Of a DNA stretch of 38,879 bases, positions 1 to 7,428 are shown one piece after another (position 1 is the first letter of the stretch; each line of letters opens with the position of its first letter). The stretch covers positions 1 to 38,879 of the forward strand of contig DDKS01000023.1 in NCBI GenBank assembly GCA_002340095.1, read 5' to 3'. The position numbers were made by a program, and so were the translations under genes. A model generated the notes under the pieces. The model searched no databases, was not told where the DNA came from, and was given only the letters and a program-made list of their open reading frames with translations. This stretch comes from Betaproteobacteria bacterium UBA2592. GTDB lineage: Bacteria; Pseudomonadota; Gammaproteobacteria; Burkholderiales; Rhodocyclaceae.

Positions 1-236
1 AGGCGGCGGCAGCGGCGGAGAGCCTGGAGGAACAGGCCCGCAGCCTGGCCCAGGCCGTCTCCGTATTCCGCCTGAGCGAAGGCGCGGCGGCCGAAGCTCC
101 GGCCCGCCGGGTCGTGACCGGTCCCGAGGCCGGCAGCCTGCCGCCTCTGTCGTCCGCCCGGCAATCCGCCCGGCTTGGGGGGCGCAGGCCGGCGGCCCTG
201 CCTCCCAGTCTCGATGATGAATGGGAGGAGTTCTGA
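1..236 (+). CDS. Methyl-accepting chemotaxis protein, C-terminal fragment (partial)
   Basis: This is the 3' end of a chemoreceptor gene whose start lies before the window; the reading frame begins at base 3. The first visible residues (AAAAESLEEQARSLAQAVSVF) are the typical last methylation-helix segment of MCPs. A flexible, Ala/Pro/Arg-rich tail of about 45 residues follows and ends in DDEWEEF-stop. The last five residues, EWEEF, fit the x-W-x-x-F pentapeptide that tethers CheR and CheB to receptors such as Tar and Tsr (NWETF). The cheR gene follows at once and its ribosome binding site lies inside this coding end, so the two are almost certainly co-transcribed. The ligand-binding part cannot be judged. 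Assignment as an MCP tail is secure. Confidence 0.9.
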   Translation, partial: AAAAAESLEEQARSLAQAVSVFRLSEGAAAEAPARRVVTGPEAGSLPPLSSARQSARLGGRRPAALPPSLDDEWEEF

Positions 237-241
237 AACCC

Positions 242-1168
242 ATGGTTGCCGATGCCAAGAAACCTCTGAGCCTGGCACAAAGGCTGGCGGCCATCCGCCA
301 GAATGGCGCCGTGGTGACTCAGACGGGGGTGGATCCCTCCTGTCGCGAGTTCGAATTCAAGGCCAGTGATTTCGAGCGGATCCGCAAGCTGATTTATGAC
401 CATGCCGGCATTTCCCTCTCGCCGGCCAAGCAAGACATGGTCTATTCCCGTCTGGCCCGGCGCCTGCGCGCCACGGGCATGAAATCCTTCGCCCAGTATC
501 TCGATCATCTGGAACAGGGCCGGGACGGGGCCGAGTGGGAGCGCTTCGTCAATTCCCTTACCACCAACCTGACCTCCTTCTTCCGGGAGCCCCATCACTT
601 CCCGATTCTTGCCAATCACCTGCGCAAGGTGGCCGCCCAGCGCCGCCAGATCAATATCTGGTGCTGTGCCGCCTCCACGGGGGAGGAACCCTACTCCATC
701 GCCATGACCGTGGCCGACACTTTTCCGAGCGGCGGTCCCCAGGTCAGCATCCTCTGTTCGGACCTGGACACCAACGTGCTGGCCGTGGCCGAGAAGGGCG
801 TCTACCCCAGGGAGCGAACCGACAAGATTCCCCAGGAGCAGTTGAAGCGCTATTTCCTCAAAGGAACCGGCAGCCAGGAGGGAATGGCCTGCGTCCGACC
901 CGAACTGCGGCGCATGCTCACCTTCCGCCAGATCAACCTGCTCGAGCCGGGCTGGCCGGTCAAGGGGCCGCTGGACGTGATCTTCTGCCGCAACGTCATG
1001 ATCTACTTCGACAAGCCGACCCAGTACAAGATCCTGTCCCGCTTCGTGCCCTTGCTACAGCCCGACGGGCTGATGTTTGCCGGCCATTCGGAAAGCTTCC
1101 TGCATGCATCGGACCTGTTCCGTTCCCTGGGCAAGACGGTCTACGAACTGGCCCGCAAGGCCGGTTGA
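242..1168 (+). CDS. cheR: Chemotaxis protein methyltransferase CheR
   Basis: CheR uses S-adenosylmethionine to methylate glutamates on chemoreceptors in adaptation. The N-terminal helical domain (about residues 30-100) ends in NSLTTNLTSFFREPHHF; the Rossmann domain carries CCAASTGEEPYSIAM (SAM binding) and FCRNVMIYFD. The beta-subdomain segment FLKGTGSQEGMACV has the glycine loop seen in CheR proteins that bind the receptor pentapeptide, which matches the EWEEF tail of the receptor just upstream. I chose ATG 242 because GGGAGGAG at 223-230 is well placed for it; an in-frame ATG at 221 overlaps the upstream stop and has no ribosome site. Length 308 residues is normal (E. coli 286). cheD follows after 19 bases. 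Confidence 0.95.
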   Translation: MVADAKKPLSLAQRLAAIRQNGAVVTQTGVDPSCREFEFKASDFERIRKLIYDHAGISLSPAKQDMVYSRLARRLRATGMKSFAQYLDHLEQGRDGAEWERFVNSLTTNLTSFFREPHHFPILANHLRKVAAQRRQINIWCCAASTGEEPYSIAMTVADTFPSGGPQVSILCSDLDTNVLAVAEKGVYPRERTDKIPQEQLKRYFLKGTGSQEGMACVRPELRRMLTFRQINLLEPGWPVKGPLDVIFCRNVMIYFDKPTQYKILSRFVPLLQPDGLMFAGHSESFLHASDLFRSLGKTVYELARKAG

Positions 1169-1187
1169 GCCCCGGGAGGTCCGAGTC

Positions 1188-1793
1188 GTGGAGCATGCCT
1201 ACGAGGAACACCTGGCCAGCAACTTCTACCGGGACCGTAATTTCGATTGCGATGCCGCCAAGATCCTGCCCGGGGAATACTTTGTCACCTGCCGGGACAT
1301 GGTGCTGGTCATGGTACTGGGTTCCTGCGTTGCCGCCTGTGTCCGCGACACGGTGAGCGGGGTGGGGGGCATGAACCACTTCATGTTGCCCGAAGGCGGC
1401 GGCCGGGATCTGGTGACATCCTCGGCCCGTTACGGCACCTACGCCATGGAGGTGCTGATCAACCACCTGCTCAAGCTGGGAGCACGGCGCAACCGTCTGG
1501 AAGCCAAGGTGTTCGGCGGTGGCGCCGTGATGCAGAGCCTGAGCAGCAGCAATGTCGGAGCCAGGAATGCCGAGTTCGTGCTGAATTTCCTGACCCTCGA
1601 GAAGATTCCCGTGGTGGCCAAGGACCTGCTCGACTCCTATCCCCGCAAGGTTTATTTTTTCCCCCAGAGTGGCCGGGTGTTGGTCAAGAAGCTGCACCGG
1701 GTTCACAACGACACTCTCTTCAGCCGTGAACAGGCCTACCAGAGCCGGCTGGCCTCCGCCAGGGTGGAAGGGGATGTGGAACTGTTCATCTAG
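1188..1793 (+). CDS. cheD: Chemoreceptor glutamine deamidase CheD
   Basis: CheD deamidates specific glutamines of chemoreceptors to glutamates, creating methylation sites. The expected catalytic cysteine lies in VLGSCVAACV near residue 50 and the histidine in GGMNHFMLP near residue 65; the later KVFGGGAVM segment is also typical of the family. The GTG start at 1188 is preceded by GGGAGG at 1174-1179; there is no ATG at a sensible distance. At 201 residues it is longer than the Thermotoga/Bacillus proteins (about 160), with an N-terminal extension common in proteobacterial CheD as I recall. It sits between cheR and cheB, the other two receptor-modifying enzymes. No cheC is visible; CheZ is the phosphatase here. 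Confidence 0.93.
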   Translation: MEHAYEEHLASNFYRDRNFDCDAAKILPGEYFVTCRDMVLVMVLGSCVAACVRDTVSGVGGMNHFMLPEGGGRDLVTSSARYGTYAMEVLINHLLKLGARRNRLEAKVFGGGAVMQSLSSSNVGARNAEFVLNFLTLEKIPVVAKDLLDSYPRKVYFFPQSGRVLVKKLHRVHNDTLFSREQAYQSRLASARVEGDVELFI

Positions 1794-1829
1794 CGCCGGC
1801 CCTGCCTGGCGCGTCTTCAGGATTCATTC

Positions 1830-2894
1830 ATGAGCATTCGCGTACTCGTCATCGATGATTCTGCCCTCATGCGCAAACTGCTTACCGAGGTCATCAACGG
1901 AGCCCCGGATCTGGAGGTGGTGGGCGCAGCCCCGGATGCCGCCACGGCCCGGGAGATGATCAAGGCTCTGAACCCCGATGTACTGACCCTCGATGTGCAG
2001 ATGCCGAGGATGGACGGCCTGGAGTTTCTCGAAAAGCTGATGCGCCTGCGCCCTACTCCGGTGGTCATGGTCTCGGCCTTTACCCAGGCCGGTTCGGAAA
2101 CCACCCTCCGGGCCCTGGAGCTGGGTGCCGTGGATTTCATCGCCAAACCCCGGGCCGAATCGGTACAGAGCCTGGAGGAATACGGCCGCGAGCTGGCCGA
2201 GAAAATCCGTGCCGCCAAGGCGGCGCGGTTGCGCTTGCAGCGGCCGACGGCAGCTTCGGGCAGAACCGTCCCGACGACATCCGCCCCCCAGCTACAGCGC
2301 CCTGCTGCCGGGGCGTGCGGCAAGATCATCTTTCTCGGGGCTTCCACGGGAGGGACCGAAGCCATCAAGGAATTTCTGCTGGGGATGCCGGCCGACTGCC
2401 CCCCCATTCTGATCGTTCAGCACATGCCCGAAGCCTTCACGGCCTCGTTTGCGGCTCGGCTCAACAGTCTTTGCCCACCCCGTGTGCTCGAAGCCCAGGG
2501 GGGGGAGAAGGTCGTGCCGGGCACCGTCCTGATTGCCCCGGGCCACTCCCACATGCTGGTGCGCCGTTCCGCCTCCGGTCTGGTGACCGAACTCTCCCGC
2601 GCCGATCCGGTCAATCGTCATCGGCCGTCCGTCGATGTGCTGTTCGACGCTGCGGCGGCCCAGGCCGGCAACCAGGCGGTGGGCGTTCTGCTGACCGGGA
2701 TGGGCAAGGACGGGGCCCAGGGCATGTTGCGCATGCGCCAGGCGGGAGCGCGGACCTTTGCCCAGGATGAAGCCAGTTGCGTGGTCTATGGCATGCCTCG
2801 GGAGGCTTTCATGATCGGGGCGGTCGATGAGGTCGTGGCGCTGGAGGAAATGGCCCGGCGGGTCCTTGCCTGTTGCGGCAGGGGCGTGGCCTGA
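1830..2894 (+). CDS. cheB: Chemotaxis response regulator protein-glutamate methylesterase CheB
   Basis: CheB removes methyl groups from receptors when phosphorylated by CheA. Residues 1-120 are a receiver domain: acidic pair D9/D10, phospho-acceptor D55 in TLDVQMPRMDG, and lysine in FIAKP. After a linker rich in Ala/Pro/Thr (about 130-160) comes the methylesterase domain with the catalytic triad: serine in LGASTGGTEA, histidine in IVQHMPEAFT and aspartate in LTGMGKDGAQGM. Length 354 is normal. No pentapeptide-like tail is visible on CheB itself. It lies 36 bases after cheD, completing a cheR-cheD-cheB adaptation module. Confidence 0.96.
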   Translation: MSIRVLVIDDSALMRKLLTEVINGAPDLEVVGAAPDAATAREMIKALNPDVLTLDVQMPRMDGLEFLEKLMRLRPTPVVMVSAFTQAGSETTLRALELGAVDFIAKPRAESVQSLEEYGRELAEKIRAAKAARLRLQRPTAASGRTVPTTSAPQLQRPAAGACGKIIFLGASTGGTEAIKEFLLGMPADCPPILIVQHMPEAFTASFAARLNSLCPPRVLEAQGGEKVVPGTVLIAPGHSHMLVRRSASGLVTELSRADPVNRHRPSVDVLFDAAAAQAGNQAVGVLLTGMGKDGAQGMLRMRQAGARTFAQDEASCVVYGMPREAFMIGAVDEVVALEEMARRVLACCGRGVA

Positions 2895-2950
2895 AACGCA
2901 AAATCCCACTAAAGTGATAAGGTGCGTACAACAACTCAGGAGGAGATCCA

Positions 2951-3256
2951 ATGCAGATGACCGGAAAGATCGAGGGGGAGCGGGGCCTGCTCAGCCTGAG
3001 TGGCCGGTTCGATTTCAACCGCCACCGGGAATTCCGCAACGCTTGCGACCCTCTCCTCGAGGCTGCGGGCGTCAGCCTAATCCAGGTGGATCTGGGACAG
3101 GTCGAATACATGGACAGCTCCGCCCTGGGCATGTTGCTCATGCTGCGCGACAAGGCGGGCGCCGCCGGCAAGCGGGTGGAGTTGTGCCACGTGCAGGGCA
3201 ACGTCAAGCAGGTGCTTGAAATCGCCAACTTCGGCAAGCTGTTCGTGATCGTCTAA
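2951..3256 (+). CDS. STAS-domain protein (anti-sigma factor antagonist-like)
   Basis: A 101-residue stand-alone STAS domain. The pattern LIQVDLGQVEYMDSSALGML holds the conserved serine of the DSSALG motif, the residue that kinases phosphorylate in SpoIIAA-type antagonists. AGGAGG at about 2939-2944 serves the ATG at 2951 (a second in-frame ATG lies at 2957). No partner kinase, phosphatase or anti-sigma factor is visible in the window. It lies 56 bases after cheB and 34 bases before a chemoreceptor gene, suggesting it is co-transcribed with that receptor. Its real target is unknown: STAS proteins near chemotaxis genes may act in signalling rather than in sigma-factor control, which is inference. 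Confidence 0.85.
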   Translation: MQMTGKIEGERGLLSLSGRFDFNRHREFRNACDPLLEAAGVSLIQVDLGQVEYMDSSALGMLLMLRDKAGAAGKRVELCHVQGNVKQVLEIANFGKLFVIV

Positions 3257-3290
3257 AAATAAGCTCCCGTTGCGGGGCAAGGGGTGAGAC

Positions 3291-4988
3291 ATGGGTTCAG
3301 TCGCTGGAAAGATCAGAGGGGCTCTGTTCCTTCAGGTAGTGCTCGCGGCATTGGGTGGGTGGGTAGCCCATGGAGCGGGGCTGCCTGTGGCCGGGGTGTT
3401 GGGGGTTGTGGTCGGGATCGGTCTGGTGCTGGCCCTGCTGTTTTCTTACCTGCTCGGCGCGCGGGTGGTAAGGCCGCTGCTGGAATTGCGCCAGATCATC
3501 GAGCAGATGTACATGGATGGGGATCTGACCCGGCGGGTACCGGTATCCGGCGCCGACGAAATCGCTGCCATGGCCGGTTCGTTCAACAAGCTGATCGGCA
3601 GTTTTCAGACCATCATCGGCAAGGTGTTCTTCAATTCCGTGCAGGTCGAGAAAGCGGCCCGGCAGCTCATCGAGGAGTCCCACCGGGTGGCGCAGGGGTC
3701 TTCCCAGCAACATGCTGCGGCCGAGGCGACGACCGAGGCGATGGGCCAGCTTACCGACAACATGACCGAGGTCAGCCACCGGGCCCATGAAACCTCGCAC
3801 ATCTCCCAGGAAGCCAGCGCCCTGTCCCGGGAGGGGGTGAAGATCGCCACCGAGGCGTCCCTGGAAATGGAGCGCATCGCGCAGTCCGTCACCCAGTCGG
3901 CCCAGGTGATCCAGGTTCTCGGAGAGCGCTCCCAGGCCATTTCCGGGATTGTCCAGACCATCCGCGAGATTGCCGACCAGACCAATCTGCTGGCCTTGAA
4001 CGCCGCCATCGAGGCGGCCCGGGCCGGGGAGCAGGGCCGGGGGTTCGCGGTGGTGGCCGACGAGGTGAGAAAACTGGCCGAGCGCACTTCCAGCGCCACC
4101 GGCGAGATCAGCCAGATGATCGGCGCCATCCAGGCGGAGACCGCTTCGGCCATTGCCACCATCCAGGCGGGCACGGATCAGGCCTACAAGGGGGCCGATC
4201 TGGCCAGACGGGCTTCGGAATCCCTGGAATCCATCAACCGCGGGGCCCAGGACACCATGGAGAAGGTGGATGCGATTGCCATGGCCATCGAAGCACAAAG
4301 CGCTTCGGGCTCCGACATCGCCCAGCACATCCGCGCCATCATGGAGCAGGCCCAGGCCAACTCCGGCGCGGCCGAGCAGACGCTGAAGGAAGCGGAGCAA
4401 CTGGATTATCTGGCGGTGAATCTCAAGGAAATCGGCCATGTGTTCCGCCTCGGCGAGGCCGGCGAGGCGGCCCTGGAACTGCATTCCCGCATGCCGGCGA
4501 TCGTCCAGGAGATGGCCAGGCAGGTCGGGGCGGCGCTGGAGGCCGCCGTGGCGCGCGGGCGCATCCGCCTTGAGGATCTGTTCGACGACAAGTACCAGCC
4601 CATCCCCGGCACCCGTCCTCCCAAATTCAACACCCGTTTCGATGCACTGTGCGACCAGATCCTGCCGCCCATCCAGGAGGCCTTGGTGGCCAAGCATCCG
4701 GAAATGGTCTATGCCATCACCTGCGACCGGCGTGGCTACGTGCCAACCCACAATCAGCGTTTTTCCAAGCCCCTGACCGGCAATGAGCAGGTGGATTTCG
4801 TCAACAACCGCACCAAGCGCATCTTCGACGACCCGGTCGGCCGTCGTTGCGGCGATCATGAAAAGCCCTTCTTGCTGCAGACCTATCGGCGCGATACCGG
4901 CGAGATCATGCACGACATTTCCGCACCGGTTTATGTCCAGGGACGCCACTGGGGCGGCTTTCGCATCGGCTACAAGACCGAGATGTAA
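3291..4988 (+). CDS. Methyl-accepting chemotaxis protein with short membrane anchor and C-terminal cytoplasmic sensor-like domain
   Basis: Two hydrophobic segments (about residues 10-25 and 30-52) are joined by only a few residues, so there is no room for a periplasmic ligand domain. A HAMP region follows (about 53-105, with RPLLELRQIIEQM and DEIAAMAGSFN). The coiled-coil signalling domain has the tip EIADQTNLLALNAAIEAARA near residues 226-245 and FAVVADEVRKLAERT. After residue 390 comes a globular domain of about 175 residues with DRRGYVPTHN, NRTKRIFDDPVG, LLQTYRRDTG and HWGGFRIGY, resembling a Cache-like fold; I have seen such tails on other proteobacterial receptors but know no ligand. There is no pentapeptide tail. 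It probably senses a cytoplasmic or membrane-linked signal. Confidence 0.92.
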   Translation: MGSVAGKIRGALFLQVVLAALGGWVAHGAGLPVAGVLGVVVGIGLVLALLFSYLLGARVVRPLLELRQIIEQMYMDGDLTRRVPVSGADEIAAMAGSFNKLIGSFQTIIGKVFFNSVQVEKAARQLIEESHRVAQGSSQQHAAAEATTEAMGQLTDNMTEVSHRAHETSHISQEASALSREGVKIATEASLEMERIAQSVTQSAQVIQVLGERSQAISGIVQTIREIADQTNLLALNAAIEAARAGEQGRGFAVVADEVRKLAERTSSATGEISQMIGAIQAETASAIATIQAGTDQAYKGADLARRASESLESINRGAQDTMEKVDAIAMAIEAQSASGSDIAQHIRAIMEQAQANSGAAEQTLKEAEQLDYLAVNLKEIGHVFRLGEAGEAALELHSRMPAIVQEMARQVGAALEAAVARGRIRLEDLFDDKYQPIPGTRPPKFNTRFDALCDQILPPIQEALVAKHPEMVYAITCDRRGYVPTHNQRFSKPLTGNEQVDFVNNRTKRIFDDPVGRRCGDHEKPFLLQTYRRDTGEIMHDISAPVYVQGRHWGGFRIGYKTEM

Positions 4989-5012
4989 GGCGGGTCTGGT
5001 TCCGGTGCTGAC

Positions 5013-5039
5013 GAATTCTGTGTATCCTACGCCGGATAA
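5013..5039 (+). promoter_or_regulatory. Weak candidate sigma-28 promoter before the cheV pair
   Basis: The 99-base gap before the first cheV holds CCGGATAA at 5032-5039, which matches the last five bases of the sigma-28 -10 consensus GCCGATAA. At the right distance upstream there is only GAAT or CGAA rather than TAAA or TCAA, so the match is poor. It would make cheV-cheV-cheY-cheZ-cheA a FliA-driven unit, which is biologically sensible, but the sequence support is weak. Confidence 0.25.
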
Positions 5040-5087
5040 GACCCGGGCAGACAGGCCGGGGATACAAGCATTTTTAGGGGATTGACC

Positions 5088-6053
5088 ATGTCGGAGCTGC
5101 TCAAGAGCATCGATGCCAGAACCAAGCTTGCCGGAACGAACAAGCTGGAAATCCTGCTCTTTTCACTGGGACTGGACCGGCGCACCGGCCGGCGCGAGAC
5201 CTTCGGCATCAACGTCTTCAAAGTACGGGAAGTCATGCGCACGCCCCAGATCACCGCAGCCCCGGAGATGCCCCCGGCCGTGGAAGGGATGGTCAGCCTG
5301 CGCGGCAATCTGGTGCCGGTGGTGGATCTGGCGCGCTATGCCAGCGTTGACTCCGATGCGCCCCGGGAAATCATGATCGTGACCGAGTACAACGGCCATA
5401 CCCAGGGTTTTCTGGTCGAGGCGGTCGACACCATCCTGCGCCTGGACTGGAGCATGATGCGGGTTCCGCCCGAGATGCTGACGGCCCAGATGGGGGGGCT
5501 GGTGACGGCCGTGACCGAACTCGAAGATGGCCGCCTGATCATGATGATGGACGTGGAGAAGGTGCTGGCCGACACAGCCAATACCGAGGTGGACGACATC
5601 CGTTTCAAGAGTATCGTGCCGCTGGAGAACCCGGAGGTCACGGTGTTTTTCTGTGACGACTCCATCGTGGCGCGCAGGCAGATCGAGCGCACTCTCGATG
5701 CGATGGGAGTCCGCTATGTGGCTGCCAACAACGGCCGGCAGATGTGGGAGGAGCTGGAGAAAATGGCGGGTTATGCCAAGGCCATGGGCAAGGCGCCCGC
5801 CGATGTGATCAGCCTGGTCCTTACCGACATCGAGATGCCCGAGATGGATGGCTACATCCTGACCAAGAAGATCAAGAACGACCCCCGCTTTGCCAGCATT
5901 CCGGTGATCATGCATTCTTCCTTGTCCGGCATGTCGAACCAGAAGCTGGGCTTGTCGGTGGGCGTGGACGAGTATGTGCCCAAGTTCGAGCCCCAGCGCC
6001 TGTCCGAGACCATCCGCCGGCGTCTGAGCGAACGCCTGCCTGCCCCTGTCTGA
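5088..6053 (+). CDS. cheV: Chemotaxis coupling/response regulator protein CheV (first copy)
   Basis: CheV couples receptors to CheA like CheW and carries a receiver domain that tunes the coupling. Residues about 15-175 are a CheW-like domain (ETFGINVFKVREVMRTP, VEGMVSLRGNLVPVVDL). Residues about 185-315 are a receiver domain with acidic residues in FFCDDSIVARRQ, phospho-acceptor aspartate in VLTDIEMPEMDGY and lysine in YVPKFEP. The start is ATG 5088 with AGGGG at 5076-5080; a TTG six bases upstream is in frame but badly spaced. Length 321 is normal. A second cheV follows after 12 bases. No separate cheW gene is in the window, so CheV may share coupling with a CheW encoded elsewhere. Confidence 0.94.
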   Translation: MSELLKSIDARTKLAGTNKLEILLFSLGLDRRTGRRETFGINVFKVREVMRTPQITAAPEMPPAVEGMVSLRGNLVPVVDLARYASVDSDAPREIMIVTEYNGHTQGFLVEAVDTILRLDWSMMRVPPEMLTAQMGGLVTAVTELEDGRLIMMMDVEKVLADTANTEVDDIRFKSIVPLENPEVTVFFCDDSIVARRQIERTLDAMGVRYVAANNGRQMWEELEKMAGYAKAMGKAPADVISLVLTDIEMPEMDGYILTKKIKNDPRFASIPVIMHSSLSGMSNQKLGLSVGVDEYVPKFEPQRLSETIRRRLSERLPAPV

Positions 6054-6065
6054 CGGGAGAGTGAT

Positions 6066-7004
6066 GTGAAGACGAGTGACAACAAGAACCTCCTGGATGG
6101 TGTCGATGCCCGGACCCGCCTGGCGGGCTCCAACCAGATGGAAATCCTGCTGTTTTCCCTGGGGACGCGGGAGATTTTCGGCATCAACGTGTTCAAGGTG
6201 CGCGAGGTGGGGCGTACCCCCCACATCACCAAGACGCCCAACATGCCCAAAGGGGTGGAGGGCCTGATCTCCCTGCGCGGCAACGTGATTCCGGTGCTTT
6301 CCCTGGCGTCCTTCCTCGATCTCGAGAACCCGCCCGAAGGACTGGGCAAGACCATGATGGTGGCCGAATATTCCAAGCGCACCCTGGGTTTTCTGGTGCA
6401 TGAGGTGGACCGCATCATCCGGGTGGACTGGGAGAAGGTGAAGGCGCCGGAAAGCGTTCTGAGCGCCAACCAGGGCCTGATTACCGCCGTCATCGAGTTG
6501 AGCGGTGGGCATCTGGTTTCCATCCTCGATGTGGAGCAGATCCTGGCCAATGCCTTCGGGGAAGCGGTGATCGTAGACATTCCGCCGGCCCGGGTCAGGG
6601 AAGAGACCAGCATCTTTTTCGTGGATGATTCGGTGGTGGCGCGCAAGAAGATCACCGAAGTGCTCGACAAACTCGGGGTCAAGCACAAACATGCCACCAA
6701 CGGGGCCGAGGCCTGGACCCGGCTCCAGGCCATTGCCGCCCATGCCCAGCAGATGGGGGTTCCCCTGCGGGAGGAGATCAATCTGATCCTCGTAGACGCG
6801 GAAATGCCGGAGATGGATGGCTACGTGCTGACCAAGAACATCAAGTCGGACTCCCGTTTCGAAGGTGTGCCGGTGGTCATGCATTCCTCCCTCTCCTCCG
6901 AAGCCAACCGTGCCATGGGCAAGTCCGTGGGCGTGGATGCCTACGTTGCCAAATTCGATGCTGAAGTGCTGGCCGACACCCTGCGGCCGCTGGTGGAAAG
7001 ATAA
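6066..7004 (+). CDS. cheV: Chemotaxis coupling/response regulator protein CheV (second copy)
   Basis: This is a paralogue of the gene just upstream, with the same CheW-like plus receiver layout: DARTRLAGSNQMEILLFSLG, then EIFGINVFKVREVGRTP and LISLRGNVIPVL, then the receiver with FFVDDSVVARKK, LVDAEMPEMDGY and YVAKFD. Start is GTG 6066 with GGGAGA at 6055-6060; no ATG fits. Length 312. Compared with the first copy it lacks a short insert after FSLG (the first copy has about eight extra residues, LDRRTGRR) and differs before the phospho-acceptor, so the pair is an old duplication rather than a recent one. It lies 18 bases before cheY. Confidence 0.94.
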   Translation: MKTSDNKNLLDGVDARTRLAGSNQMEILLFSLGTREIFGINVFKVREVGRTPHITKTPNMPKGVEGLISLRGNVIPVLSLASFLDLENPPEGLGKTMMVAEYSKRTLGFLVHEVDRIIRVDWEKVKAPESVLSANQGLITAVIELSGGHLVSILDVEQILANAFGEAVIVDIPPARVREETSIFFVDDSVVARKKITEVLDKLGVKHKHATNGAEAWTRLQAIAAHAQQMGVPLREEINLILVDAEMPEMDGYVLTKNIKSDSRFEGVPVVMHSSLSSEANRAMGKSVGVDAYVAKFDAEVLADTLRPLVER

Positions 7005-7022
7005 CGCGTTCTGGAGTGCAGC

Positions 7023-7418
7023 ATGCCTGTTGATCCCAAATTGAAATTCCTGGTGGTGGATGATTTTTCCACCATGCGCCGCATCGTGCGCAACCTGCTC
7101 AAGGAGCTGGGTTACACCAATGTCGATGAGGCCGAGGACGGTGCCATTGCCCTGCAGAAGCTGAACGCGGGGGGCTTCGATTTCGTGGTGACGGACTGGA
7201 ACATGCCCAACATGGACGGCCTTACCCTGTTGCAGACCATCCGTTCCACGCCGAACCTCAAGCATCTGCCGGTGCTCATGATCACGGCCGAGGCCAAGAA
7301 GGAAAACATCATCGCCGCGGCCCAGGCCGGGGCCAGCGGCTATATCGTCAAGCCGTTTACCGCAGCCACCCTGTCGGAGAAGCTGCAGAAGATTTTCGAG
7401 AAGATGGGTCAGGCCTAG
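7023..7418 (+). CDS. cheY: Chemotaxis response regulator CheY
   Basis: Single receiver domain of 131 residues, the diffusible signal from CheA to the flagellar switch protein FliM. All key residues are visible: D13/D14 in VVDDFSTMRR, phospho-acceptor D58 in VVTDWNMPNMDG, T88 in LMITAEAKKE, Y107 and K110 in GYIVKPF. These match E. coli CheY D12/D13, D57, T87, Y106 and K109 one for one, and the sequence is close to enterobacterial CheY. It is followed after about 10 bases by cheZ and then cheA, the usual cheY-cheZ-cheA order of polar-flagellum clusters. Confidence 0.97.
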   Translation: MPVDPKLKFLVVDDFSTMRRIVRNLLKELGYTNVDEAEDGAIALQKLNAGGFDFVVTDWNMPNMDGLTLLQTIRSTPNLKHLPVLMITAEAKKENIIAAAQAGASGYIVKPFTAATLSEKLQKIFEKMGQA

Positions 7419-7428
7419 GGAGGGGATG

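Noticed and set aside
2893..2920. Possible sigma-28 promoter before the STAS gene (GAAA-N16-AGTGATAA)
   Set aside because: Only the GATAA end of the -10 matches and the spacing is one base off; too weak to annotate.
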